Shown: positions 17,901 to 24,069 of the stretch, piece after piece
Layout: each line of letters opens with the position of its first letter
Numbering within the stretch: position 1 is the first letter of the stretch
Made by a program: the position numbers and the translations under genes
The notes under the pieces: model-generated
What the model saw: the letters and a program-made list of their open reading frames with translations, nothing else
Told to the model about the DNA's origin: nothing
The model's database searches: none
Origin: Verrucomicrobia bacterium UBA3761
GTDB taxonomy: Bacteria; Verrucomicrobiota; Kiritimatiellia; RFP12; UBA1067
Reading direction: 5' to 3'
Assembly: GCA_002371135.1 (NCBI GenBank)
Contig: DFGB01000067.1
Coordinates: 1-34,397, forward strand
Length of the DNA stretch: 34,397 bases

Positions 17901-18896
17901 TTCTCGACGGCGCAAAGCCAGGCATATGTATTCAACGCCGCAACCAACTTCACGGGTTCCATCAACATCGTCGCGGCAATGAACAGCGGCAGCATCATCG
18001 GCCGACGTATTGTGTTCGGCGCTATCGCAAGCGCGTCCGATTTGCCGTCTCAGGCAGCCACAGTCACGGTGAAATCCGGCGCGGCGGCGGCGATAGGCGG
18101 CGGTGCGAAGTGGTATGCGCATCACGGTGTCGATATCGCCGGAACGCTGATCGTCAAGGGAGTGCTCGCGACGCTCGATTGCCGGGAGAACGACGCGGAG
18201 ATGGGCTTGAAACTCGAAGACGGCGCGACGATCCGCTTCGACGCGGCGGATGCCTCCCTCGCTTTCGCGCAAAAGTGCATATTCTCATCCGGCACGGTGA
18301 ATATCGCCTTTGACAATGGCGTCGCGCCTGCGGCGAACCGGCAAAAGCTTGTTTCCTGGAGCGAGAAACCGGGCGGGAATTTCACCCTGACCGGCCTCGA
18401 CGGCTGGTATCTGGAAGTCTTGGAGGACGGCGTGTATGCCGTCAAGACCAAACCTGCGAACTCGATGGATATAGGCGGCGATGGAGCGTATATCGCCTGG
18501 GATTCCGCCCTCGAAAGCTGGATGGAAGAGCGCGGCTACAATCCAGAGCCGGAAGAATGGGAAGAAGAGACGACATGGCAGGAGTTCATGCATGGCAAAG
18601 CCGCGAACGGCTATTCGCGCTGGGCCTGCTACGTGCTTGGCCTCGACAGGACATGGCGCACCGACGATACGCTCAAGGCGCGTGTCGAAATTGATGCGGC
18701 CGCGGGCAAAGTTAAAATCATCACCGCCGAAGGCGCACGTTCGCTCGACGGCGTTGCGCTATGGACGTCGCTATACGGCAGTGAAACGCTTATCTCGCCG
18801 TTGCCGTTCATCGAAAAAGTGAAAGGCACTGCAATCGAACGCCCTGCCGGCGAGGCGGGTTTTTATCGCGTGGAAGTCTCTTTCGAACCGCAATGA
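11928..18896 (+). CDS. Giant secreted protein with two metzincin protease domains
   Basis: A 2,322-residue exported protein. Residues 1-20 are a signal peptide (MKKVFLFAAGALIALTASAA). Domain 1 (about 184-435) is a reprolysin-like metzincin with HEVGHNMGLAH (zinc site starting at H335) and Met-turn MAYD at 379. A chitobiase-type beta domain follows (YTTDGSEPT, about 455-505). Residues 540-900 look like beta-helix or autotransporter-type strands, and 960-1330 hold two concanavalin/LamG-like regions. After a Pro-rich linker (about 1375-1390) comes metzincin domain 2 with HENAHNMGCGH (H1533) and MAYD (1573), then a second YTFDGSEPT domain (about 1640-1705), a beta-sandwich, more beta strands and a C-terminal module (about 2180-2322) containing GYSRWACYVLGLD. 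The metzincin-plus-chitobiase unit is therefore duplicated. Both zinc sites look intact. It is likely cell-surface bound or secreted, acting on mucin-like or other glycoproteins; the target is unknown. Confidence 0.88.
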   Translation: MKKVFLFAAGALIALTASAASYTLDFSTCPAAVAPGVPVVRAASGAFEGPGLQSVASGDTLAVRFFGDAEKTLAIGGESPGYGGARAFAAHLGDGVFASLVVLREDGVFIEARDIAAGRLYRASVDGGAANIEEVDLTQVRRGGCIEVEADAIDVPQSVAPMKKSMLAVPGNPFDGNVVAPAPVCVDIMLVFDNGAREWVESSSKYTSITNFAVAQVAKMNSVLANTGLHTNFWYRLVDVMTVDTKYTVIDDQILGIVKDGAESGDGAYGPIKERRAACGADLVSLIIDTGTYWGTTGIGYITHGTNYSTWLAYRPWCYSCCAIQSVDLEYTLSHEVGHNMGLAHSPTLAGWKSPGTFDYSNGYNFWGKDDNMPYHTIMAYDQDVNYTGYREIPYFSSPDYTYQGTVIGTALSNDCTRALRETCAAFAAWHDTAIPLPSDVTISPSGSEAYRITLSNLGGYEIRYTTDGSEPTRESTLYEGPIMLTSGSVTINAVAVVGDNTLGTVAEKTYTASVELDDYVILKELYGYGWSSEYWDDQDGNAKYAYYWNTSSDKTAVVDASGVLTVNRNIDLGMLVANGTNSLEIVATDNALFATNLHVMGNTTLTGDKFSFENWNIHSDSTLTLSPGEGNTVTLNKYLAQGATGSTLAISNGTLSVTRSANDYDGIATLQNCALRIDAGGILSLTPGWVLGYANPNPVTVNEGGLLKLNGLESTSRPLVLNGGNVEVYKAANRGFEIRRTQITVTEDSTIADKTANRVARMSLVDGDSAFTVSGGKTLTVDMGTYNEKGIYGIVKKGLGEVLFLRELGHLGTNTVSAGVFTIGYNSTTTNCMDWIVAKGAALKVAKGCSLAVPKLELASGAILELPAAAAAPLAVSNSVALANVAIRLTDAADLGLGKSYPLVAAQDGLSGIVKIDKSLMPALASGLAWKFAKNADGVLCATVVDEADAKDPITIVGVDDSLTLEIPDDATVAYGAVAVGSNPLVVDSIGDTAVAFTLDVEIPETQSATEQTICSWIVEGGNIVRCVRLADGVLDFFYNGGNHAANITNSVALTAGRHTIKIGYNYGEYGGTWAFVDDSPAYWATDLKWHQKAVTKLAIGAMADATPQYPFAGLVLRGLGILKANSTLPLPNMTGTSGIVYNYLIQNKSPQNAIPAIFPNAVAGGFSMDNSLLDASLPESADSITVSIVASFPADKPGCLLGVWAKSETDGYSYPGQIDYNGDGSFSFSRNGYVRTYYYSIVNPPDTSVENPHLYTLEYRKGEGFGFYQDGVQILTASYGYVDNPCYVANRVDFGRGPWNNLTTSYNDNPNPISGFKVYASHIELGSDDRSVSEAAVMESLNFDAAYDGMTIAEKLACLPANQTAEGVAAPGESPDEDLDPAPPASPATVDVLVAYDKGAQSYVANKGASLEAFAQTQINKMNDVLATNKLDRFYSYRLAGTCKVDATYPTVESVSGSLVSGAGALVTLRAARELYGADTVTLLVNASGGATLGDSIPLSHSTDVASRHDCAFSVCSISAVDTGAQHTMIHENAHNMGCGHARKQSAINSPFDYGRGCYFMDGTTKRHTIMAYDVDGTGVYAHPSPYFSTTSKEFGFALGDKTNNNARVLKETCGEVAKWRASVVPGARDIRAYDENGNEILSGCFFNGSLKVKVVAPVEGAELYYTFDGSEPTLDGDTLHQTSPYTFTFTVDRNLKIAYLDGETLSPVRTIRFTKTANVPEDGLWQTCLEYPWTVDGETIRSFNQTDYTYQCTTPLKATIAGPKRLSFSHKSYFGGVAFGGDNYSHFDVLLDDSPVLAQTECTNDWTAAAIDIPDGKHDVVFVFSQRYAMKNPSDNKDLTPEADDAVWLKDIALADVPSTVLNIAAGETVALASVPADTTAITGEGTLYCGATLPDAKYGFTDAAWKGTVVFEGLNNETATQNFKFEEYGNGASKIKLVRCAIQYLADNNATFAGVLELEGLSAFSTNDGYSNNYNVIGELRGGGSMAFSTAQSQAYVFNAATNFTGSINIVAAMNSGSIIGRRIVFGAIASASDLPSQAATVTVKSGAAAAIGGGAKWYAHHGVDIAGTLIVKGVLATLDCRENDAEMGLKLEDGATIRFDAADASLAFAQKCIFSSGTVNIAFDNGVAPAANRQKLVSWSEKPGGNFTLTGLDGWYLEVLEDGVYAVKTKPANSMDIGGDGAYIAWDSALESWMEERGYNPEPEEWEEETTWQEFMHGKAANGYSRWACYVLGLDRTWRTDDTLKARVEIDAAAGKVKIITAEGARSLDGVALWTSLYGSETLISPLPFIEKVKGTAIERPAGEAGFYRVEVSFEPQ

Positions 18897-18935
18897 CCTT
18901 GACACGGGGCGACGGCGTTTGTTTCCCCGATTCCC

Positions 18936-19016
18936 TTTTATCGCAGAGACCCGAGAGAACGCAGAGTTTATCAGGACTTTTCACACTCTCAAGTCTCTGC
19001 GTCTCTGCGATAAAAA
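18936..19016. terminator. GCAGAGAC-type hairpin after the metzincin gene
   Basis: The left arm (18936-18966, TTTTATCGCAGAGAC and following) and right arm (18986-19016, ending GTCTCTGCGATAAAAA) are imperfect inverted repeats around a 19-nt loop. It lies about 40 bp after the stop and could terminate or protect the transcript. It belongs to the same family as the repeats at 8776-8806 and 26540-26570. Confidence 0.55.
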
Positions 19017-19052
19017 TACTGACAAAAACTCTGGCCACCACAATAAAAAGAA

Positions 19053-19087
19053 AGTCAAATTGGCATTGGCAACATTCTCTCTTCCCT
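19053..19087 (+). repeat. 35-bp block shared with the region upstream of the second regulator
   Basis: This block, beginning GTCAAATTGGCATTGGCAAC, matches 22558-22592 at 33 of 35 positions. In both places it follows a hairpin and runs into heptamers of the TTCCCTC type and then a TGnTATAAT promoter. Confidence 0.8.
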
Positions 19088-19122
19088 CTCCACACTTCCC
19101 ACTTCACACTTCCCTCTCATTA

Positions 19123-19131
19123 TGATATAAT
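19123..19131 (+). promoter_or_regulatory. Extended -10 promoter of the barrel-phosphoesterase unit
   Basis: TGATATAAT, with a good -35-like TTCACA at 19103-19108 and a 17-bp spacer. The chosen ATG at 19142 lies 10 nt after the -10, so the leader would be only a few bases long. Confidence 0.75.
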
Positions 19132-19141
19132 GTACTGCACT

Positions 19142-19957
19142 ATGTGCGGTCTGGGGAAAAGCGTATTTGCGATTGTAGTTTTTTTCACAGGCGGGGCGTT
19201 TGCCGCCGCGCCGGATTTTCGCGGCCGGTTGTATTCCGAGGTGGCAAGCGCATACCTCTCTTCAAGCGGATCGCTGAGCGATACGCATCCTGTCACGGTT
19301 CAACAGGCCGACTGGCTGTTCGATTTCCACGATTTCGGCAAGGTCTCCGGTTATTTCTGGACGATTAGTTCCCTGCACGACAAGCAAGGCAAATCCCATC
19401 GAATGGCGTTCAACCAATTCGAGACCGCACTCTATTATGGCTACGATTGGACGATACGCCCGGGAGTTGCGTTGAAGACGAAGACGGGTCCGCTGTGGAA
19501 TCCGCAAATCGGCTACGACCACGGCCACAACTGCGACTGGGGCTGGCATTGCGTGCAGCGCCTCGAGACCAAATGGGTGGTGCCTTACGTGAATGCGCTG
19601 TGGATGTTCTCGCCGTATTCGCGCGCTCGCATCAGGATGGGGCTGGAGCGGTCGTTCGCGCTGGGCGAGGCGTGGACCCTCACGCCGTCTATCGAGACTG
19701 TGTGGATGGACCGCGAGCGCTACCGTTCGCGCTACGGCGGAGCGCCGGACACGAGCGTCTTCGGCGGCGCGTTCGCGTGCGTGGTGACAGGCCTCAAGGT
19801 GACGTGGCGCTTCAACGAGAACTGGCGCTTTTTCGCTCGCGTGAGGCAGTATGACGTCATAAACAACCAGTCGCGCAGAGCGATAAAACGGCAAGACAAC
19901 TATTGGTCGAAATGCGACTATCCGATTCTTGGAATAGGCGTCGAGTGTAATTTTTGA
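19142..19957 (+). CDS. Predicted outer-membrane beta-barrel protein
   Basis: A 271-residue protein with a signal peptide (KSVFAIVVFFTGGAFAAA) followed by alternating aromatic strands such as ADWLFDFHDFGKVSGYFWTI, ALYYGYDWTIRPGVALKTK and LKVTWRFNENWRFFARVR. It ends in Phe (GIGVECNF), the usual last residue for outer-membrane barrel assembly. The strand count would suit an 8- to 12-stranded barrel. The start at 19142 is used because an in-frame ATG at 19130 overlaps the -10 box. No specific family was recognised. It is co-transcribed with the metallophosphoesterase 37 bp downstream, which may act in the same envelope process. Confidence 0.7.
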   Translation: MCGLGKSVFAIVVFFTGGAFAAAPDFRGRLYSEVASAYLSSSGSLSDTHPVTVQQADWLFDFHDFGKVSGYFWTISSLHDKQGKSHRMAFNQFETALYYGYDWTIRPGVALKTKTGPLWNPQIGYDHGHNCDWGWHCVQRLETKWVVPYVNALWMFSPYSRARIRMGLERSFALGEAWTLTPSIETVWMDRERYRSRYGGAPDTSVFGGAFACVVTGLKVTWRFNENWRFFARVRQYDVINNQSRRAIKRQDNYWSKCDYPILGIGVECNF

Positions 19958-19960
19958 GTT

Positions 19961-19996
19961 AGAACAACCAGAACCACTAGGACATATAGGAGATAT
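19961..19996 (+). repeat. Nonamer array carrying the phosphoesterase ribosome-binding site
   Basis: Four 9-nt units lie head to tail: AGAACAACC, AGAACCACT, AGGACATAT and AGGAGATAT. The AGGAG of the last unit is the Shine-Dalgarno, and its final AT starts the ATG at 19995. The register is the same as in the array at 7401-7436. Confidence 0.6.
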
Positions 19997-21329
19997 GAAC
20001 GAAGACATAACAAGAAGGGCGTTTCTGGCGGGGCTGGGCGTCGCGGCAGGGGGCGTGATGGCATCTCGCGCGGAGCCGGCGCCGACGCAGCCCGCACCAG
20101 TGGAAGCGCCGCGCGAGCGAGATCCGTTTCTCGGCACAGGCGGCGCGCCGCTTGTCGTAGGCGAGCCTTGCCTGCAGGCGCCGGGCGAGACGTCGATGGG
20201 CGTGAGCTGGGCTGTTTCGGGTCTTGCCAAGGGAGTTGTCGAATATGCCGACAACCCGGCGATGGAAGGCGCAAAAACCGCGAAGAGCGGCGGCTACGGC
20301 CTCGTTCCAATCGACGTCGAGGCGCTGCAAGTGCGGCTCACTGGGCTGAAGAGCGCCACGCAATACTGGTATCGCACCATAACGACGCCGTTCACCGACT
20401 ACTCGAACATCTATGACGCCAAACTTGGCGAGCCGGTCGTTTCCGCCGTCCACACCTTCACGACGCCAGGCGTTGCGGCGAAGGCCCGTTTCTGCGTCAT
20501 CAACGATACGCACAGGAGGTGGAAGCCGTTCCAGATGGCGGTGCGCAAGATAAAGGAGCTTTCTCCCTCTGTCGTCATATGGAATGGCGATGCTACGAAC
20601 ACGACGCAACGCAAAAAGACGGCCGTTGAAACATTCCTCGCGCCGCCCATCAAAGATCGCGACTGGCAGGCGGGCATTCCCGTATTCTTCGTGAGCGGCA
20701 ACCACGACTTTCGCGGCAGTTGGATTTCGAAGAAGGAGGAGGTCGTCCTGCCGCGCGATCCCGCCGAGCGGCGCGGCGAAGAGTGGGATCTCAAGTGGAA
20801 CTTCGCGCAGCGCCTGGGCGATATGGCGCTCATCGGGCTCGACACCGGCGAAGACAAGCCAGACGCGCACCCGAAGTGGTTCGGACTTGCGAACTTCGAG
20901 CCATACCGCAAGGCGCAGGCCAAGTGGCTGCGCCGCGAGTTGGCGCGCCCCGAAATCGCCTCTGCAAAGCACAAGATCGTCTTTTGCCACATTCCCCTCT
21001 ACGCCGACCCCGCCTCCGTAGACTATCCTCACGACGGCGTGAAGATCGACCCGGAGGACTACGCCTGGTGGTCGCGCGAATGCGCCGCGCTCTGGGGTCC
21101 GATATTGGACGAGGCGGGCGTGGAACTCGTCGTCTGCGGCCATACGCACCGTTTCCGCTTCGATCCGCCCGCGCCAGGGCGTCGCTGGGCGCAGGTCGTG
21201 GGCGGCGGCCCGGAGCAGGGGCCGGGACGTTTCCCCACCGTCATCGAGGGATTCATCGAGGACGGCAGACTCCGCCTCGTCGTCCACGACGTCCTCGGCG
21301 ACCGCATCGTTTTCAGCGCCGCGCTTTAG
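19995..21329 (+). CDS. Tat-exported metallophosphoesterase (purple acid phosphatase-like)
   Basis: A 444-residue protein with a twin-arginine signal (TRRAFLAGLGVAAGGVMA) and a calcineurin-like phosphoesterase core. Metal-binding motifs in order are NDTH, WNGDATN, SGNHDF, FCHIPLY and CGHTHRF. An N-terminal beta domain (residues 55-155: SMGVSWAV ... GLKSATQYWYRT) resembles the fibronectin-like domain of purple acid phosphatases. Folded export by Tat fits cytoplasmic metal loading. It probably hydrolyses phosphate esters or phosphodiesters in the periplasm or at the surface. It is the second gene after the barrel protein. The stop codon TAG abuts a GCGGCCGCG repeat fragment. Confidence 0.88.
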   Translation: MNEDITRRAFLAGLGVAAGGVMASRAEPAPTQPAPVEAPRERDPFLGTGGAPLVVGEPCLQAPGETSMGVSWAVSGLAKGVVEYADNPAMEGAKTAKSGGYGLVPIDVEALQVRLTGLKSATQYWYRTITTPFTDYSNIYDAKLGEPVVSAVHTFTTPGVAAKARFCVINDTHRRWKPFQMAVRKIKELSPSVVIWNGDATNTTQRKKTAVETFLAPPIKDRDWQAGIPVFFVSGNHDFRGSWISKKEEVVLPRDPAERRGEEWDLKWNFAQRLGDMALIGLDTGEDKPDAHPKWFGLANFEPYRKAQAKWLRRELARPEIASAKHKIVFCHIPLYADPASVDYPHDGVKIDPEDYAWWSRECAALWGPILDEAGVELVVCGHTHRFRFDPPAPGRRWAQVVGGGPEQGPGRFPTVIEGFIEDGRLRLVVHDVLGDRIVFSAAL

Positions 21330-21345
21330 CGGCCGCGCTCTCCTC

Positions 21346-21359
21346 GCGGCCCTCCCGCT
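21346..21359. repeat. Fragment of the GCGGCCCTCCCGCT palindromic repeat
   Basis: GCGGCCCTCCCGCT just after the phosphoesterase gene contains words (GCGGCCCTCCC, CCTCCCGCT) found in the coding-sequence element of the MBL gene at 31877-31957. Only part of the element is present. Confidence 0.45.
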
Positions 21360-21363
21360 CTAC

Positions 21364-21891
21364 TTGCCGGAGGCGGGCGAGACCGCGCCCGCGCTCGTGA
21401 ATCATCCCAGGCGACGCCCCGGCGACTACAACGACCGCGACGGGTTCATCGCCGCGTGCGACCTGAAGCTTTTGACGCGCATAGGCAAGGTGGTGTCGTA
21501 TTCGCGGCGGACTGATTTCTCCACAGGCGAGTGCATCGTCGAGGCGATGGACGCGAAGGGCCGGCGAATGCCGCTGAAATCGTCAGAAACTTCAACGCCG
21601 GGCGCTACAACATAATTTCCTCCACGTATGGCGACCACATCCCGAATCTCCAGGGGCTTTGGGCGGGGACGTGGTATGCGCCGTGGTACGCGAGTTTCAC
21701 GGCCAACGGCAACCTCCCGTGCGCGATTTCTTTCTTCGACAGGGGACGGACGCCCGAGTTCAACGAGTGCCTGCTGAAATGGCTCCAGGCTCGTCTGCCA
21801 GAGATGCGCGAGGCCGCGAAAATGCACTTCGGCGCGCGCGGATTCCGCGTCGCCGCGCAACTCGACGTAGCGAGGCCCGTCCCGGAGAAAC
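21364..21891 (+). pseudogene. Broken GH95-like (alpha-L-fucosidase family) gene
   Basis: Two pieces of what looks like a GH95 glycoside hydrolase are joined out of frame. The first (21364-21573, DRDGFIAACDLKLLTRIGK ...) resembles the end of the N-terminal beta domain. The second, in another frame (about 21567-21891), contains AEIVRNFNAGRYNIISS, IPNLQGLWAGTW, NGNLPCAISFF and HFGARGF, characteristic of the catalytic (alpha/alpha)6 barrel near its first substrate-binding helices. Intact GH95 enzymes have 700-800 residues; fewer than 190 codons remain, so there has been an internal deletion, a frame change and loss of both ends. The right end runs into a CTTTGCG-type hairpin. The parent enzyme would have released L-fucose or L-galactose. 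Confidence 0.65.
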
Positions 21892-21908
21892 AGGCGAGAC
21901 GCGAAAAA

Positions 21909-21990
21909 TTCTTTGCGTATCTTTGCGTTCTTTGCGGCTGAAAAATATACCGTTTTTTATTTTGCCGCAAAGAACGCAGAGTACGCAAAG
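21909..21990. repeat. CTTTGCG hairpin
   Basis: The left arm (21909-21938, three CTTTGCG-type units) and right arm (21964-21990, GCCGCAAAGAACGCAGAG and following) form an inverted repeat around a 25-nt AT-rich loop. A further GCAAAGAG word lies at 22000-22007. Confidence 0.75.
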
Positions 21991-22176
21991 GGAATTTACG
22001 CAAAGAGCCCCGAAAGGCTTTCATGGAATTTCGCCGCCTTGTCGCCGGCGGCGGCGGCACGTTCGCGGCGTTGCGGACGATAGTTTCGACGCGCATTTCC
22101 GATATATCGCAGCGTTGCAGGCAAACTATCGCCGTCTACGTTTTTTCGGTTGATTCGAACCGGAATTCCGGGCGAC

Positions 22177-22357
22177 TCGAAAATATATAACGGATATATA
22201 TCGGATATATAATTTTCGAAAGAAAGAGAAAAAAGAAAAGAAACAAAAGAATTAAAGAGAAAGAAAGAAGAGAAAGAAAGAAGAGAAAGAAAGAAAGAGA
22301 GAACCTAATTTATTGTTTTTTTTATTACGCGTGTGCGCGTGTGCGTACGCGCGCGCG
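22177..22357. repeat. Low-complexity tract: AT palindrome, polypurine run, Z-DNA-like run
   Basis: An AT-rich imperfect palindrome (22177-22219, ends TCGAAAATATATAA and ATATATAATTTTCGA) is followed by a purine-rich stretch with 50 uninterrupted purines at 22254-22303, a T run, and 31 strictly alternating purine-pyrimidine bases (22327-22357, ACGCGTGTGCGCG and following). No gene is credible between 21900 and 22651; the region holds this tract and the flanking hairpins only. Confidence 0.85.
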
Positions 22358-22449
22358 AAAGCGCCCCCCGCACCGCCACCGCCTCGCCACGCCTCGCGAA
22401 AATTTTTTGAAAAATTTTTTGCCGATTTTCGATTTATTTCAAGCCTTCC

Positions 22450-22554
22450 TTTTTAACACAGAGTCACTCAAGTCACAGAGATGCCCGAGAGGCCCTGGGC
22501 GCAAATCGAAAATCGAAAATCTCTCTCTGTTCCTCTGTGCCTCTGTGTTAAAAA
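22450..22554. repeat. ACACAGAG hairpin upstream of the second regulator
   Basis: The left arm (22450-22481, TTTTTAACACAGAGTCAC and following) pairs with the right arm (22520-22554, ending CCTCTGTGTTAAAAA). Same family as the inner part of the palindrome at 11675-11858. Confidence 0.8.
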
Positions 22555-22557
22555 CAA

Positions 22558-22613
22558 GTCGAATTGGCATTGGCAACATTCCCTCTTCCCTCTTCCCTCT
22601 TCCCTCTTCCCTC
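22558..22613 (+). repeat. Shared 35-bp block plus TTCCCTC heptamer array
   Basis: The block at 22558-22592 matches 19053-19087. It continues into five tandem TTCCCTC-type heptamers that end about 10 bp before the -10 box. Confidence 0.8.
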
Positions 22614-22619
22614 GATTTG

Positions 22620-22628
22620 TGGTATAAT
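22620..22628 (+). promoter_or_regulatory. Extended -10 promoter of the second XylR-like regulator
   Basis: TGGTATAAT, 23 nt upstream of the ATG at 22652. The heptamer array supplies TTCCCT at the -35 position with a 17-bp spacer, exactly as at the metzincin gene. Confidence 0.75.
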
Positions 22629-22651
22629 AGCGTCAAATCCACCACCTTGCC

Positions 22652-23809
22652 ATGAAAACCGTACTTGTCTTCGTCTATTCGAACAGATACACATGCGCCA
22701 ATCGCATAGACGGCGTTCGCAGGTACGCCGACAAGGCCGGATGGCGCGTCCAGGTGATCGAGCGCAACGGCGCGGAGAGAGCGCTGGACGTCGAGAAAAT
22801 CGTCGAGTTCTGGCGGCCCGCGGGGGTTGTCGCGGAGTGTGGCGGAGGCGTGCCTGAAATATCACGGAAGACTTTGGGGGAATTGCCTGTCGTATATCTC
22901 GACGAAGATCCCGGAGGGAAGAAGGCTCCCGCGCTTTTTGTCAATTCGGATTCCGTCCAGATAGGCGAGGAAGCGGCGCGCGAACTTCTCGCGATGGGTT
23001 TGCCGAACTATGCATTCATCGGCTGGAGGGAGGATGTGCACTGGAGCCGCCTCAGGCGCGATGCATTCGAGCGCGCCGTGAAGCTGCATGGCTGCAGAGT
23101 CGATGTGTTTGCGCATTCCGGCGGCGGCGAACTCCGGCGGCGTGAAAAACTCCGGCGCTGGCTGAAGGCGCTGCCGAAGCCTTGCGGGCTTTTCGCCGTG
23201 AACGATCCCGTCGGCGCGGAGGCGCTGGAACTCGCGGCGCTTGAAAACATCGACGTCCCGGGGGAGCTTGCGGTGATCGCCGTCGACAACGATCCTGTGA
23301 TATGCGAGCGCACGAAGCCGTCTCTTTCGTCGATTGGCATAGATTTCGAATACGGCGGCTATCTTTGCGCGGAACTTCTCGACCGCGCCATGCACGAGAA
23401 AGGCTTCGTCTCCACATCCGTCAAATACGGCGTTGTCGATGTGGTTCGCCGCGAATCGATGCGCCGCGGCGCCCATGCCGACAGACGCGTCGCCAAGGCC
23501 GTGGAATTCATACGCCGCAATTCCTCCGACAACATCGGGACGGACGAGGTCGCGAAGGTGATGGGGCTTTCGCGGCGCATGGCGCAGGCGGTGTTCAAAA
23601 AATGCACTCTCCGCACCATCCATGAAGAACTGACGTGCGAGCGGATGAAAAACGTCGAGCGCCTCTTGCGCAATCCGCGTCAGGATATCGGCGCGATCGC
23701 CGGCTTGTGCGGCTGGTCGTCCGGCGCCTTGCTGCGCAAGCTCTTCAAAGAGACCCACGACGGCCTCTCGATGCGCGAATGGCGTCGCTACGCGCTTCGC
23801 GCGAAGTAG
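22652..23809 (+). CDS. XylR-like transcriptional regulator (sugar-binding domain + AraC HTH)
   Basis: A 385-residue regulator with the same architecture as the one at 6145-7299. Residues 1-265 form the sugar-sensing domain (AGVVAECGG, PVVYLDEDPGG, NYAFIGWRED, CGLFAVNDPVGAEALE, ELAVIAVDNDPVICERTKPSLSSI). Residues 285-385 form an AraC-type double HTH (LSRRMAQAVFKKC ... IAGLCGWSSGALLRKLFKETHDGLSMREWRR). It lies 300 bp upstream of the rhamnosidase operon in the same orientation, and is its most likely regulator. The final residues (YALRAK) and TAG stop lie in a GCGCGAAGTAGGA repeat, so the C-terminus is repeat-derived. No Shine-Dalgarno is evident before the ATG. Confidence 0.87.
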   Translation: MKTVLVFVYSNRYTCANRIDGVRRYADKAGWRVQVIERNGAERALDVEKIVEFWRPAGVVAECGGGVPEISRKTLGELPVVYLDEDPGGKKAPALFVNSDSVQIGEEAARELLAMGLPNYAFIGWREDVHWSRLRRDAFERAVKLHGCRVDVFAHSGGGELRRREKLRRWLKALPKPCGLFAVNDPVGAEALELAALENIDVPGELAVIAVDNDPVICERTKPSLSSIGIDFEYGGYLCAELLDRAMHEKGFVSTSVKYGVVDVVRRESMRRGAHADRRVAKAVEFIRRNSSDNIGTDEVAKVMGLSRRMAQAVFKKCTLRTIHEELTCERMKNVERLLRNPRQDIGAIAGLCGWSSGALLRKLFKETHDGLSMREWRRYALRAK

Positions 23810-24030
23810 GAGCGCTTCGCGCTTTGCGCTTCGCGCAAGTAGGAAATAGGAAGTAGGAAGTAGGAAATTTGCTGTTCAGGCGGGACGCAAGTATTATCTC
23901 CTACTTCCTACTTCCTACTTCCTACTTGCGCTTTGCGCTCCTACTTCCTACTTCCTACTTGCGCGAAGCGCTCCTACTTCCTACTTGCGCTTTGCGCGTA
24001 GCGCGAAGCGCATTGCGCGATACAGGCGTT
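23790..24030. repeat. Tandem GTAGGAA / CCTACTT heptamers with GCGCGAAGCGC palindromes
   Basis: GTAGGAA-type heptamers (about 23838-23867) face blocks of CCTACTT heptamers (about 23901-23985). Between the blocks are TTGCGCTTTGCGC and GCGCGAAGCGC words. The whole gap between the regulator and rhamnosidase genes is built of these two motifs, and the left edge overlaps the regulator stop codon. No gene is seen here. Confidence 0.85.
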
Positions 24031-24069
24031 TTTGGCTGCGTGTATCAGGCGGGGAAGGCGCTTTGAATA

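Noticed and set aside
21531..21941. Intact 136-residue gene
   Set aside because: It contains an internal slice of a GH95 catalytic domain, without the proper N- or C-terminus, and so belongs to the pseudogene.
22341..22655. Frames through the ACACAGAG hairpin and heptamers
   Set aside because: They only translate repeat DNA (residues such as LFPLPSSL) and end at the second regulator's promoter.
23838..23985. CRISPR or VNTR-encoded protein
   Set aside because: Perfect heptamers without spacers; frames through the array are short and carry stop codons.
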